Assembly (NCBI GenBank): GCA_900095095.1
Contig: FMBT01000608.1
Span: 1-37,152 of the forward strand
Length of the DNA: 37,152 bases
Source: Fragilariopsis cylindrus CCMP1102
Taxonomy: Eukaryota > Bacillariophyta > Bacillariophyceae > Bacillariales > Bacillariaceae
Reading direction: 5' to 3'
The notes under the pieces are model-generated. The model saw only the letters and a list, made by a program, of their open reading frames with translations, was not told where the DNA came from and did not search any database. A program made the position numbers and the translations under genes. Of the stretch, positions 1-8,914 are shown one piece after another. Each line of letters starts with the position of its first letter. Within the stretch, counting starts at the first letter, position 1.

Positions 1-1
1 T

Positions 2-1388
2 AATAATAGTAATAATATGATCGAAACTAATGATGGTGGTTTCCTAATAGAAAGTGATCCAATATCAAATAGTATGAATAAAAATAAAGAAGAAGAACAA
101 TCATCGTCATCATCATCATCATTATCTCAGATAACGTCACAGTCGTGGTCGTCGTCGTCGTGGTCGTCGTCGTCGTGGTCGTCGTCGTCGTGGTCGTCGT
201 CGTCGACAAATCGTCGTCATCCTACATCTCTTTTTGGTCGAAAACAAAACCATCCAACCACATATGACGAACATCCATCATTTAAAGGACCATTAATTTT
301 ACCTCGTTTCGGATAGTACCTCTGATGCGAGACAACGGATCGGTCGATATTACAAGTACAATATGGTCAATAACAATAATAAGGTCAATAATGATAATGA
401 TAACTCTACTTCATCTAGTACTTCGGTACCACTACTACCGCTACCACTACCACCACAGATATTATCACCAAATTCATCCACACAAACAATATTAAAACGT
501 ATACTGGAACAATTAGCCTATAAGGATGCACCAGTGGATGCGAAAGAGGTGGCTGAAAGTATGGAATTTTATTTAAGAACCTATAAACGATTATTAAAAA
601 GTTGTAGTCCTGGTGGTGGTGGTTCTTCTTCTTCTTCAACTAATAATAATAATAGTCATAACAATATTATAACTGTCTATGATATGTGTTCGGGCCATGG
701 CCTAACAGGAATGTTATTTGCTGCCTGTAATCCACCATCACGTGGTAGTGGAAATGATAATAATAGTAAGAAACAACAAAAACAAACAATAATAATCCGT
801 GTCGTATTATTAGATCAAATTGAACCACCCTGTCATCAGATAGTAAAGGATTGTATTACAGAAATTTGTCCTTGGATTGCTACTACTACTACTGAAATCG
901 ATTCATTATCAACATCAACATCCGTTGAAGGAACTGGTAATTCAATACAATTCGTTGAATCGACGTTAGATGAATTCAAAGAACAACAACGGCAGCAACA
1001 AACGAAAAAGGTAGATGGTAGTAACGCGTATTCTTCATCGTCGATCGTTATATCTACACATGCTTGTGGGATGTTAACCGATCGTGTGATTGAGTATTGC
1101 TGCGCAAGCACACCAATCAACAACAACAACGACCCAGTGCAGCAGCAAGAACAACAGAAGAACAACAACCACCACCACAAAGTATCTGGTGTAGCTGTCA
1201 TGCCCTGTTGTTATACCGGAACTGATTATGAGGTACCGTATGGGATTAAACGTGTATTAGGTGTATCAATGAGTGCCGATATACGTCGATGTTTTCAATT
1301 ACAAGAAGCAGGATATCATGTGGATTTCAATACGATACCTTCTGAAATTACTCCAATGAATAGAATCATAATAGGTGAAAATAAATAA
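2..1388 (+). CDS. SAM-dependent methyltransferase-like protein, 5' end outside window, one frame break
   Basis: The reading frame is open from base 2, so the true start probably lies upstream. It runs to a stop at 314-316 just after PLILPRFG, then resumes in the next frame (DSTSDARQRIGRYYKYN) and continues to 1388. One surplus base near 311, or an indel error, would explain this. The first ATG of the second part is at 363. The C-terminal part has a glycine-rich SAM-binding loop (YDMCSGHGLTG, about 675-710), an acidic-strand candidate (VLLDQIEPP), IVISTHACG and a MPCCYTG motif near 1200. These recall the METTL25/TRM13-like methyltransferases that carry a Cys pair. The fold is fairly convincing but the substrate is unknown. 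Asn, Ser and Gln runs interrupt the domain, as in other proteins here. The 3' end faces the convergent oxygenase gene, and AATAAA at 1398-1403 could serve as polyadenylation signal. Confidence 0.6.
146..205 (+). repeat. 15-bp coding minisatellite (Trp-Ser4 repeats)
   Basis: Four exact tandem copies of TGGTCGTCGTCGTCG encode four Trp-Ser-Ser-Ser-Ser units in the N-terminal part of the methyltransferase-like gene. The opposite strand reads as poly-Thr, which is a shadow. Confidence 0.9.
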
Positions 1389-1877
1389 ACAAATGTCAAT
1401 AAAAATACGAGAATAGATGAGATACAAAATGAAAGATTTATAGTATATTCATCAATACAGCATAATATAGATAGAACAAGATTAATATTTTAAAAAGCAA
1501 GTTAAGTAGACTACTACTTATAGATATTATAAAAGGAATTCATTTGTGGTTATTCATGCATATCCTACCACATTATGTATACTCATTGTTTATTCTCGAG
1601 TCGTGAAGATGTATATTTATTTACATTTACATCTCATCATGACGTGTACCAACATTCGTGGTACTAGCCGCCATCGTGTTACTTTTTTGAGAAAATCGCA
1701 CATTCACTAGCTTGTCTTTCACCCACCTCCAGCCAGGGATACTTTAATAATTTAGTTGAAGATTTTACGCGATACATAAGAGTGGAATTAGATTTTCATG
1801 TATCGCCAAATTATTAATTAATTGTTCAGAAAAAACAGTTCATATAACAGTCATCGATATTTTTTATGTAAAAATAC
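1389..1877. other. Convergent intergenic region, no gene seen
   Basis: This AT-rich spacer separates two 3' ends. Apart from AATAAA-type sequence just after the upstream gene, I see no ORF, RNA or repeat in it. Confidence 0.6.
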
Positions 1878-3764
1878 TTACAGCTCGTCACTACTTGCAT
1901 CATCGTTTATGATAGCAGTAGATGGTGTACCTGAAGAATCCTCGACATCCACATCGGCATCGATATCGACACCATCGTCGTTGTGTAACTTTTGTGAATG
2001 ACCAAATCCAATAAAATTTGGATCAGCGGTTGCTTTCCACCAACGATACAAATCATATTCAGAGGTTGCCTTGAATAATGTAGGAGATACATTTGAACCT
2101 AGTTTCGGATCTTTACAGTCTACGGTACCAACACCAATTTGTCCTCCTTCAGCTTTATTATAGTCATTACCTAAGGTACAAATTGTTTCATCTTGATCAT
2201 AGTCGACTTCTCCCTTCAAGAGGGGCGCAGGACGATTGGGCATATCATCTAGATTGGTAAACCATCGATCACCATCTGCCTTCGGTCGATAATGTGTAAA
2301 CAAATTCACAAAGTGACAACCACCTTCCTTACAGGTAAGTGGACGGTTTCTACTATGCAAATTTTTTGCAGATTCATAGTACACAATATCACCAGCTTTC
2401 ATATTCACTTCATGCAATCGATCCGCATGATCAAAAATTTCAACCGGCCATGGATTTGCTAAATTGTCTTGTGCGATGTTCACAATTAAACTAACGGCAT
2501 GTGTCGTCAACCGATCGACGTGACTTAATAGCCGTGCACCTTGTTCGTATTGTCTCATTCCGTACATCGATGTTTCTTCCACTTCCACACCACTCCATTC
2601 ACTCACTAATTCATTCAAGCGATGTTGCCATTTTTGTTTGATACTCCAGGGCATCGCAATAAATTTAATATCCGTTTCCCACCAATTTACAAATAAACCT
2701 TTCCCGACCCATTCTTCATTCACCACATTATGACGATTATTGTAATAAAAAGATCCCATGGATGCAAATACGTCGTTTGGTAGTCGTCCTACTGAAAATC
2801 CTAATGAGGAAAATGTACGTTCCACCGTCTTATGTTTCGTCCATTCTGTTTGAAGTGTACGTTTCACTTCTACTTCTAATTCATTCTTATTCGTGAATCT
2901 ATCGGTTTTATCGGAGGATCCTGATGGTGGACTTGTTCCGAATGCTTTTGTGGTGGTATGTCCAATAACAATACGTTCATAAAAGTTCACAACTTCCTCA
3001 TCGGTTTCATAATTTCGATCAATACCGTATGCTTCAAAGACATGTCCAATATAAGAATGAAAACAATTTGTTTTCCTTTCACCGTATTGTAGTACTGCCT
3101 GTTCTCTTTTTTTGGATCTATCATCATCTCGTGGTAATCCTACATTAGACGGATCAATCCAATAGACATGAAGTGGTGATTTACGTGAGGCATAATTTAT
3201 TAAACAAACCTCCACACGTCGACAGGACATGGAATACCATTGTTCAAATCGATCATAATCTTTATCCGTTATTGGTGGCCTAGATGCTTCAAAATGAAAA
3301 TGTGGCATCGTATATCCTGCAATACTAATATCGGTACCCTTTTCTAAACATGCTGCCAAGCATCGTTTATCTGCTGTACCATCGGTACTATAATCTGGAA
3401 AGACCCGTTCCAGTGCAGCACCCTCTAACGCAGCAGCTATAAAACCAGTATGTGGTGTTGTACCATGTAAGTTAGCGGTATATGTACAATCAGGACGATT
3501 GGCAGGATAAACAATATAATACGAGGCAAGTTTATTATTTTCATCATATTTAAAATCATTTTCAATAGATGTAAAAGAATTATTATCGACATGTTCTTGT
3601 TCTTGTTCTCTTTCTTCCGCCAACGTAGCTTGTGCACCGGTTGGAATATTAGATGTTCCAATCGCAATCAACATAGCGAAGCAAAACAGCGAAAACATAG
3701 AGGATGTCGTCGCCGTCGTCGACGACGACGAAGAGCATATTGCTGATACTTTTGGGCGAGTCAT
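1878..3764 (-). CDS. ER-lumenal prolyl-4-hydroxylase-like 2OG-Fe(II) oxygenase with VHL-like domain
   Basis: The single-exon protein has 628 residues. A hydrophobic segment (about 23-38) followed by GAQA looks like a signal peptide cleaved near 46. Residues about 181-248 resemble the von Hippel-Lindau beta domain: CLINYASRKSPLHVYWID, a spacer, then HSYIGHVF (236-243), matching the VHL signature around S-Y-x-G-H. Residues about 330-495 look like a prolyl-4-hydroxylase catalytic core: His415 and Asp417 in LLSHVDRL, distal His470 with nearby Arg in NLHSRNRPL, and the late FVNLFTHYRP motif. These would bind Fe(II) and 2-oxoglutarate. The last four residues are SDEL, a KDEL-type ER retrieval signal. 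Hydroxylation of prolyl residues on secretory proteins is inferred; the substrate is unknown. The start at 3764 gives a good signal peptide, and a (TTG)10 tract lies just upstream. Confidence 0.75.
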   Translation of the reverse strand: MTRPKVSAICSSSSSTTATTSSMFSLFCFAMLIAIGTSNIPTGAQATLAEEREQEQEHVDNNSFTSIENDFKYDENNKLASYYIVYPANRPDCTYTANLHGTTPHTGFIAAALEGAALERVFPDYSTDGTADKRCLAACLEKGTDISIAGYTMPHFHFEASRPPITDKDYDRFEQWYSMSCRRVEVCLINYASRKSPLHVYWIDPSNVGLPRDDDRSKKREQAVLQYGERKTNCFHSYIGHVFEAYGIDRNYETDEEVVNFYERIVIGHTTTKAFGTSPPSGSSDKTDRFTNKNELEVEVKRTLQTEWTKHKTVERTFSSLGFSVGRLPNDVFASMGSFYYNNRHNVVNEEWVGKGLFVNWWETDIKFIAMPWSIKQKWQHRLNELVSEWSGVEVEETSMYGMRQYEQGARLLSHVDRLTTHAVSLIVNIAQDNLANPWPVEIFDHADRLHEVNMKAGDIVYYESAKNLHSRNRPLTCKEGGCHFVNLFTHYRPKADGDRWFTNLDDMPNRPAPLLKGEVDYDQDETICTLGNDYNKAEGGQIGVGTVDCKDPKLGSNVSPTLFKATSEYDLYRWWKATADPNFIGFGHSQKLHNDDGVDIDADVDVEDSSGTPSTAIINDDASSDEL

Positions 3765-3787
3765 TGTATGATTATTTCTTCTCTAAT

Positions 3788-3817
<30 letters not shown>
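3788..3817. repeat. (TTG)10 microsatellite upstream of the oxygenase gene
   Basis: Ten perfect TTG units (CAA on the transcribed strand) sit 24 bases before the start codon, probably in the 5' UTR. Confidence 0.9.
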
Positions 3818-3818
<1 letters not shown>

Positions 3819-4111
3819 GATCGTTTCGTTTTTTGAGCTGGAATTGCTAGTGAAAGTATGTTGTGTCTCCGGCTACTAGTATGTCCGCGTATTGTATACT
3901 CGTACTCCAAATGATTGGTGACAAAGTTCTGCTTCTCTTTTCTTCAGTCTTATTATGTTACTGTACGGTAATAGTACTAAGTTATGTTGAATTTAATTCG
4001 AGGATTTTTTCAAACTAAACTTGAAACTGTCTCTATCATTATTTATGTGTCCTACATTTATGGCGATTGAAATGAGGAAATGGAAGGAAAAATGCCTAAT
4101 GACTCCTCAAA

Positions 4112-4126
4112 AAACCCTAACCCTAA
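4112..4126. promoter_or_regulatory. Telo-box-like motif AAACCCTAACCCTAA
   Basis: Two CCCTAA units preceded by AAA match the plant telo-box (AAACCCTAA) and also the TTAGGG-type telomere repeat. It lies about 350 bp upstream of the (-) oxygenase start. A regulatory role in diatoms is not established and two units can occur by chance. Confidence 0.2.
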
Positions 4127-4568
4127 CTTCCCAGACTACGACTAAAAAAGGCTTTCATTTTATGTAGTGCGGATTGTGGATGATTGATTCGATGAATTCG
4201 ATTCTAGATTCATTCTAAAAGTATGAAAAATCGTTTCGATAGAGGAGAATAAAAAATGCACAAACGAACGAACTGTTAGAGAGAGAATCACACCATCGCT
4301 CGACCATTGCAAACCGCAAGAAGCTAGCTAGCTGTAATATACCACTATCACTGTTACTATTAGATAAGATTGTGTCAGTCAATCGAAACGAGTGGAGTTC
4401 GAGTGGAGTGGAGTCGAGTCAGAGTCAGAGTCTATCGTTCGTGGTAAAATCAATCATTCTATGAAATTTTGTCAGCAAACGCATACGTATACGCAAACGC
4501 TTTGTCTATCACTTTCTATAGCCCAAACAAAAGATAAGATAAATAGATCCCTAAGCTAGTAATACTAT

Positions 4569-5035
4569 ATGAGCTCCAATCGTCAGCTTGAGCGAGTCGA
4601 AGAAAAAGTTGTCATAGCAGAGGTAGCAGGAGTGGGAGATGCTGACAAAGCATCTTATCAAAATGGATCCACTTTTACATTAGCCGCTACAACTTAGGCA
4701 TTATACAACAACAGAGAAAATGCTTTGAACAACGATGATCATCTAAACACGACGTCTGCTTTGTTGGGAGAGAGATTGAACCCTACTATGATCGGTATTG
4801 GTTGTGATATGACGGATAGCGCTCGCGACAGTGGTGAGGTCTGTCAAAGGACGGAAAATTGTCGGCTGGAGAGAAGCCTGATGGACATGGCAATATATCG
4901 TCTATTGAAGAGATTTAAATGAAACAAGAACCTATGAAATCGTCTCCAGAGGACTTACTAGAAATCCATCGTCCGCCTCGCATTTATTGGATTGATATAA
5001 CAAGAGATCGTGAATGCATTTTTAAAATCTCGTAG
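4569..5035 (+). pseudogene. Small broken ORF of unknown function
   Basis: From ATG at 4569 a frame reads 42 codons to TAG (4695-4697), then stays open in the same frame to TGA at 4920-4922. A second short frame starts at an overlapping ATG (4919) and ends at TAG 5033-5035, with gene-like text (RPPRIYWIDITRD). Together this could be a gene of about 155 codons with one nonsense codon and one frame break, or chance ORFs. I recognise no domain. No start with a better context is visible upstream. Confidence 0.25.
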
Positions 5036-5157
5036 TAGATAAGGGGAAAATATTATTATTAAATAATACATGATCTTTCGGATAATAATATTGGAGTGTA
5101 ATTTAGCTTTATTGATCTTCATCTATATATTCTATTATATTCTATAGTAATATGCTT

Positions 5158-5787
5158 TTATGCATTCCATGCATCAAATAATGTTGTTCCACCACGTTCG
5201 GCTGCCTCTTGTGCCCCGATATCTAATGATCTCCATTCATCACGTCTTGGATCCCATAATTCTGATTGATATCCTTGAAGAGGATTATATTTATCTTTCA
5301 TATTAACAGCAATGAACCATAGATTAACATCATTTTGCAATTGTAGTAATATGGAACGACTATCAGTATTATTATTATCGTCGTTCTCGTTCTCGTCGTC
5401 GACGACGGTGGATGGTTCTGATTTTGTTTCTGATTTTGATACAATTAGATTTATACATAAACAATATATCCATACCATCATAGCATCACTAACATCACCA
5501 GGATTATTTTCAGTATTATTCTCTTTCAAAGCATGTTTTAGTATAACTTTCATTGGATGTGCTGCATTTACTGCACGAATCCATATTAACCGTCCATCTT
5601 CTAATGTCTTCCATATCGACTCTAAATCACTACCCACACTTGTTGCTATACATTTTACAGATTTTATTAAATCATTCCAGTAATATGTTGTGCTTTTAGT
5701 TGTTGTTATAGTAGCAGATGAAGTATCATCTTTACTACAGATTTCACCACTCATACCATCCTTGTTATTGTTGTTGTTGTTGTTGTT

Positions 5788-5850
<63 letters not shown>

Positions 5851-6528
5851 ACCGTCATTATCGTCGACGTCATTGCCGTTGCTGTTATTGTTCTCATCAC
5901 ATGTTCTTGCCGCTAGGACCATTTCTTCGAATGACATTGACAACATTCCATGCTCATTCTCTATTCCTTTTCCTATTGTCTTCGTTTCCGATGATGACGT
6001 TTCGGGTGGTATATGAATACCATTTTGTTCTTGTTCTTTTTCTTGTTTTTGCTGCGACGCAAATTGTTTTCTTAAGATTAATATTAATACAGATTTATAT
6101 TGGTCAGGACATAAGTCTTTTGCTAATCCTAATATGAATCCGTCACGAACAATATGTAATTCTTCTATTGTTGTACAATGTGCAAATCCAGCAAGTACCG
6201 TACGTTGCCTATTAAATGCAGTAATAAATTCATCTGGTGTACAAGAAGTAGTAGTAGTGGCGATTGTTACATCGTCAGTAGCAGCAGCAGCAGCAGCAGC
6301 ATTATCGGCGGCATCAGTGGCATCAATGGCATCAGTGGCCTTGACGTTACCTTTTTCGTTGTCCTTTTTTATTGTTGCCACCATCTCATTACATACAGAG
6401 CAGAGCTGAGGTACCAACTTTCTAGAGATGATACTTCGACGATTTGTCGATATTCGAATGTGCTCTTCGTTACTACTTTTACTTATTATCTTTTGTTGGT
6501 TGTGGCAGATCTTTCGATCGATTTTCAA
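5158..6528 (-). CDS. Asn-rich protein of unknown function
   Basis: The 456-residue single-exon frame has an N-terminal basic stretch, a Cys-x-x-Cys (QLCSVCNEM, about 42-50), an Ala-rich patch and a run of about 30 Asn, all from trinucleotide repeats. The conserved-looking parts are CTPDEFITAFNRQR through AKDLCPDQYKSV (about 95-145) and the C-terminal 180 residues, rich in Trp and hydrophobic residues and probably helical (WNDLIKSVKCIATSVGSDLE, then WIYCLCINLIV, ending FDAWNA). No signal peptide is visible and I recognise no family. It is transcribed divergently from the LRR gene across a 411-bp spacer containing duplicated hairpin units. The long (+) strand ORFs of poly-Leu or poly-Cys opposite the repeat are shadows. 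Confidence 0.65.
5763..5850. repeat. (GTT)n microsatellite encoding poly-Asn on the minus strand
   Basis: Eighty-eight bases of nearly pure GTT/ATT encode the Asn run of the unknown protein. Such tracts are polymorphic and prone to length error in assemblies. Confidence 0.9.
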
Positions 6529-6939
6529 TTGGTGATTTTGTTACGATCGATCGGGGGAAAGGAAAATAAAAAGATTCGGGGGCTAATTTAAATCCTTCCT
6601 TCATCTAACGCTAAATTCACTCCGCTATGTTGTAAAAATTTCCAGGTAAAAAGAATGAAGTCAGTCGAGTCAGTCGAAAACAAAATTTAAAAATCGATCG
6701 TTATTTTTAAGTTTCTGGACCGTACAAAATTTAAAAATCGGATCGTTATTTTTAAGTTTCCGGGACCGACCGGCCTGAAGAGTAAATAATAACTCAAACA
6801 AAACTCCGCAACACAATCACAATACGCAGTGTCATCATAAGGAAGAAACAAACACGACGGAAATTGATAGTCTTATCGTAATAATAACGACGACGTCAAA
6901 AGAAACGGATAGCGGAACAAAATACAACTGTATCGAGCG
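6529..6939. promoter_or_regulatory. Divergent promoter region
   Basis: This 411-bp spacer separates the starts of the Asn-rich gene (-) and the LRR gene (+), so it should carry both promoters. Its clearest structure is the duplicated hairpin unit at 6681-6768. I see no defined TATA box or other canonical element. Confidence 0.4.
6681..6768. repeat. Tandem pair of 42-44 bp palindromic units
   Basis: Copy 1 (6681-6722) and copy 2 (6725-6768) differ at only a few bases. Each contains TTAAAAATCG..ATCGTTATTTTTAA, an inverted repeat able to form a hairpin, and ends with TTTC(T/C)GG(G)ACCG. They lie in the middle of the divergent promoter. Confidence 0.8.
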
Positions 6940-8757
6940 ATGATGGTGAGTGAACATAAAAACAAGAGAAGAAATGTTCTCGTTTTTCGCAATAATGATG
7001 ACAACTTCGAGATTGACGAAGACGATTACCGAACAATGGATCGAATCGTACAACAACTCCGGAATGGCATGGAGGAAGAAGGATTCAAATTCGATACTAC
7101 GATGGACGCTGTGAAAGCAATGGTGGAAACTAACAAAAATGACGACGACGACGACGAAGAGCGTAGAGTTTTTACATTTGAATTGCTGCCAATGTTCAAA
7201 TCTATACTGTTACCAGAAAGTATTATCGGACTCGATGCCCTCGAAGTACTCGATCTTGGATGTACTAATTTAGAAGGACTTCCTTCATGGCTCGGGACTC
7301 TTAAAAAGTTGCATACGCTCATCTTAACAGGATCAAACATCAAATCTCTTCCTTACTCTATTGGGCAGATGAAGAATCTCAGAGAACTTAATCTCGCTGG
7401 GACGAAACATTTGAAGAAACTTCCAAAATGTATTGGGAGTTTGGAAAAGTTGCAGACGCTCATCTTAACAGGATCGAACATCAAGTCTCTTCCTTACTCT
7501 ATTGGGCAGATGAAGAGCCTTCGAATCCTCGACCTTTCTTCTACCAGTCAGTTGAAAATTCTACCAAACGAGATCTGCTTTCTAACGAACTTAGAAGTCT
7601 TGGATCTTTCTTGTTCGATTATTACATCACTACCTGATCATATCGACAGGCTACAAAATCTTAAACATCTTAACCTCAGATATACAAGAAAATTGGAGAT
7701 TTTACCAGACGTAGGTGGCCTGCACAAATTGGAGAAACTTGATCTATGTGGTTCGAGTATCTCGTCACTTCCTTCTTCTTTGGGAAAACTTTTAAACCTA
7801 AAGGATCTTAATCTCAACAACATGGAGCATTTAGAGAGTCTACCAGAGATTGAGACTGGTGAATTAAGCATTCTTCAAAGATTGTGCGTCTCCGATTCAA
7901 GAGGTTCATCGTTATCGAATTTCGTTGGAAAACTAGTCAATCTAAAAGATCTTAATCTTAACGATATAGATTTTCAAGTACAAGTTAGTTTATCAGATGC
8001 CGTGGGCTCCTTATTAAACTTGCAAAAACTCGGCCTACGCGACTCAAGAAACATATCACTCACTGATTTCAGCATGCTAAAGAATCTCCATGTGCTCGAT
8101 CTTTATGGTGGAAAAGGATTTCGGAGTCCACTCTTTGAGCTGGGTGATTTCATCCAATTGAAAGAACTCAGTCTATATGGAACAGATATTTCATCCCTCC
8201 AATCAATCGGAAAGTTGAAGAATATCATTAGACTAAATTTGTCTAACATGAATCAACTAGATTGTCTACCTGATGAAATACATGGTTTGCACAGATTAGA
8301 GTTTCTGGATATATCTCATTCGAGCATTACATCACTTCCTCGTTCTTTAACGAAGCTAAAAAATCTTCGAGTATTGGATTTGTATGAAACTTCCATTGTT
8401 GATAGCACAGTGCCAACTCAAATCCTATGGGACCTCGTTCGGCAGTGCCCTCTACTTGGATGCTTTGGTGTTACTGACAACAAAGATGAACCTGAATACA
8501 TTAAGTTGGAATATGAGTTGAGTTTTAACAGAGCAAGATCTCGTGTTGTTTTACACGATGGCACTACAACCCTCCCAACGTCATTATGGCCATCAATTCT
8601 GTTCAATGCAGAATCTGCTTTCAATAAATACCAATTTTGTGGCGATTTTTGTCATTGTGATGGTGTATATCCTAGTGGTCCACTTACCCAGTTAGATGCC
8701 ATTTTTAATCTACTCGTAGAACGTGGTGCAAAGGATGTGTTCTTTCAACAAAGCTAG
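6940..8757 (+). CDS. Intracellular leucine-rich-repeat protein
   Basis: The 605-residue single-exon protein has an acidic N-terminus (about 1-85) without a signal peptide, then about 17 leucine-rich repeats from LEVLDLGCTNLEGLPSW (about residue 100) to LRVLDLYETSIVDSTVP (about 500). The units follow LxxLxLxxxxIxxLPxxIxxLxx, the plant/Ras-group LRR type that also occurs in Shoc2-like proteins. Lengths are mostly 23 or 24 residues and partly alternate. Two 23-residue units (nt about 7309-7380 and 7447-7518) are almost identical. The C-terminal 100 residues are not LRR and include a Cys/His cluster (CGDFCHCDG). A protein-interaction scaffold is the family expectation; the partner is unknown. The ATG pair at 6940 and 6943 makes the exact start uncertain by one codon. 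Confidence 0.85.
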   Translation: MMVSEHKNKRRNVLVFRNNDDNFEIDEDDYRTMDRIVQQLRNGMEEEGFKFDTTMDAVKAMVETNKNDDDDDEERRVFTFELLPMFKSILLPESIIGLDALEVLDLGCTNLEGLPSWLGTLKKLHTLILTGSNIKSLPYSIGQMKNLRELNLAGTKHLKKLPKCIGSLEKLQTLILTGSNIKSLPYSIGQMKSLRILDLSSTSQLKILPNEICFLTNLEVLDLSCSIITSLPDHIDRLQNLKHLNLRYTRKLEILPDVGGLHKLEKLDLCGSSISSLPSSLGKLLNLKDLNLNNMEHLESLPEIETGELSILQRLCVSDSRGSSLSNFVGKLVNLKDLNLNDIDFQVQVSLSDAVGSLLNLQKLGLRDSRNISLTDFSMLKNLHVLDLYGGKGFRSPLFELGDFIQLKELSLYGTDISSLQSIGKLKNIIRLNLSNMNQLDCLPDEIHGLHRLEFLDISHSSITSLPRSLTKLKNLRVLDLYETSIVDSTVPTQILWDLVRQCPLLGCFGVTDNKDEPEYIKLEYELSFNRARSRVVLHDGTTTLPTSLWPSILFNAESAFNKYQFCGDFCHCDGVYPSGPLTQLDAIFNLLVERGAKDVFFQQS

Positions 8758-8914
8758 AACTATGGGAATATAAATCGTACGCACGCATTATTATTATTAT
8801 CTGAATTTATGATTTACATTTAATTTAAATTTTAAAGTTCGCATTTTGAGACTTGTCTATGGTCGTTTGCTGTGTACGTCAGATATCTTTTTATCTTGCT
8901 GATGCTGGCTTGTT

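Larger units (their letters stand above)
3765..4568. other. Intergenic region upstream of the oxygenase gene
   Basis: About 800 bases contain no convincing gene. They hold the (TTG)10 tract, a telo-box-like motif at 4112-4126 and a degenerate GAGTC/GAGTGG-rich stretch at about 4388-4432. Confidence 0.5.

Noticed and set aside
27-209. Open minus-strand frame of almost pure Thr
   Set aside because: It is the antisense of the Ser-rich coding repeat and has no other sequence character.
5690-6137. Plus-strand poly-Leu and poly-Cys open frames
   Set aside because: They are shadows of the GTT repeat that encodes poly-Asn in the minus-strand gene.
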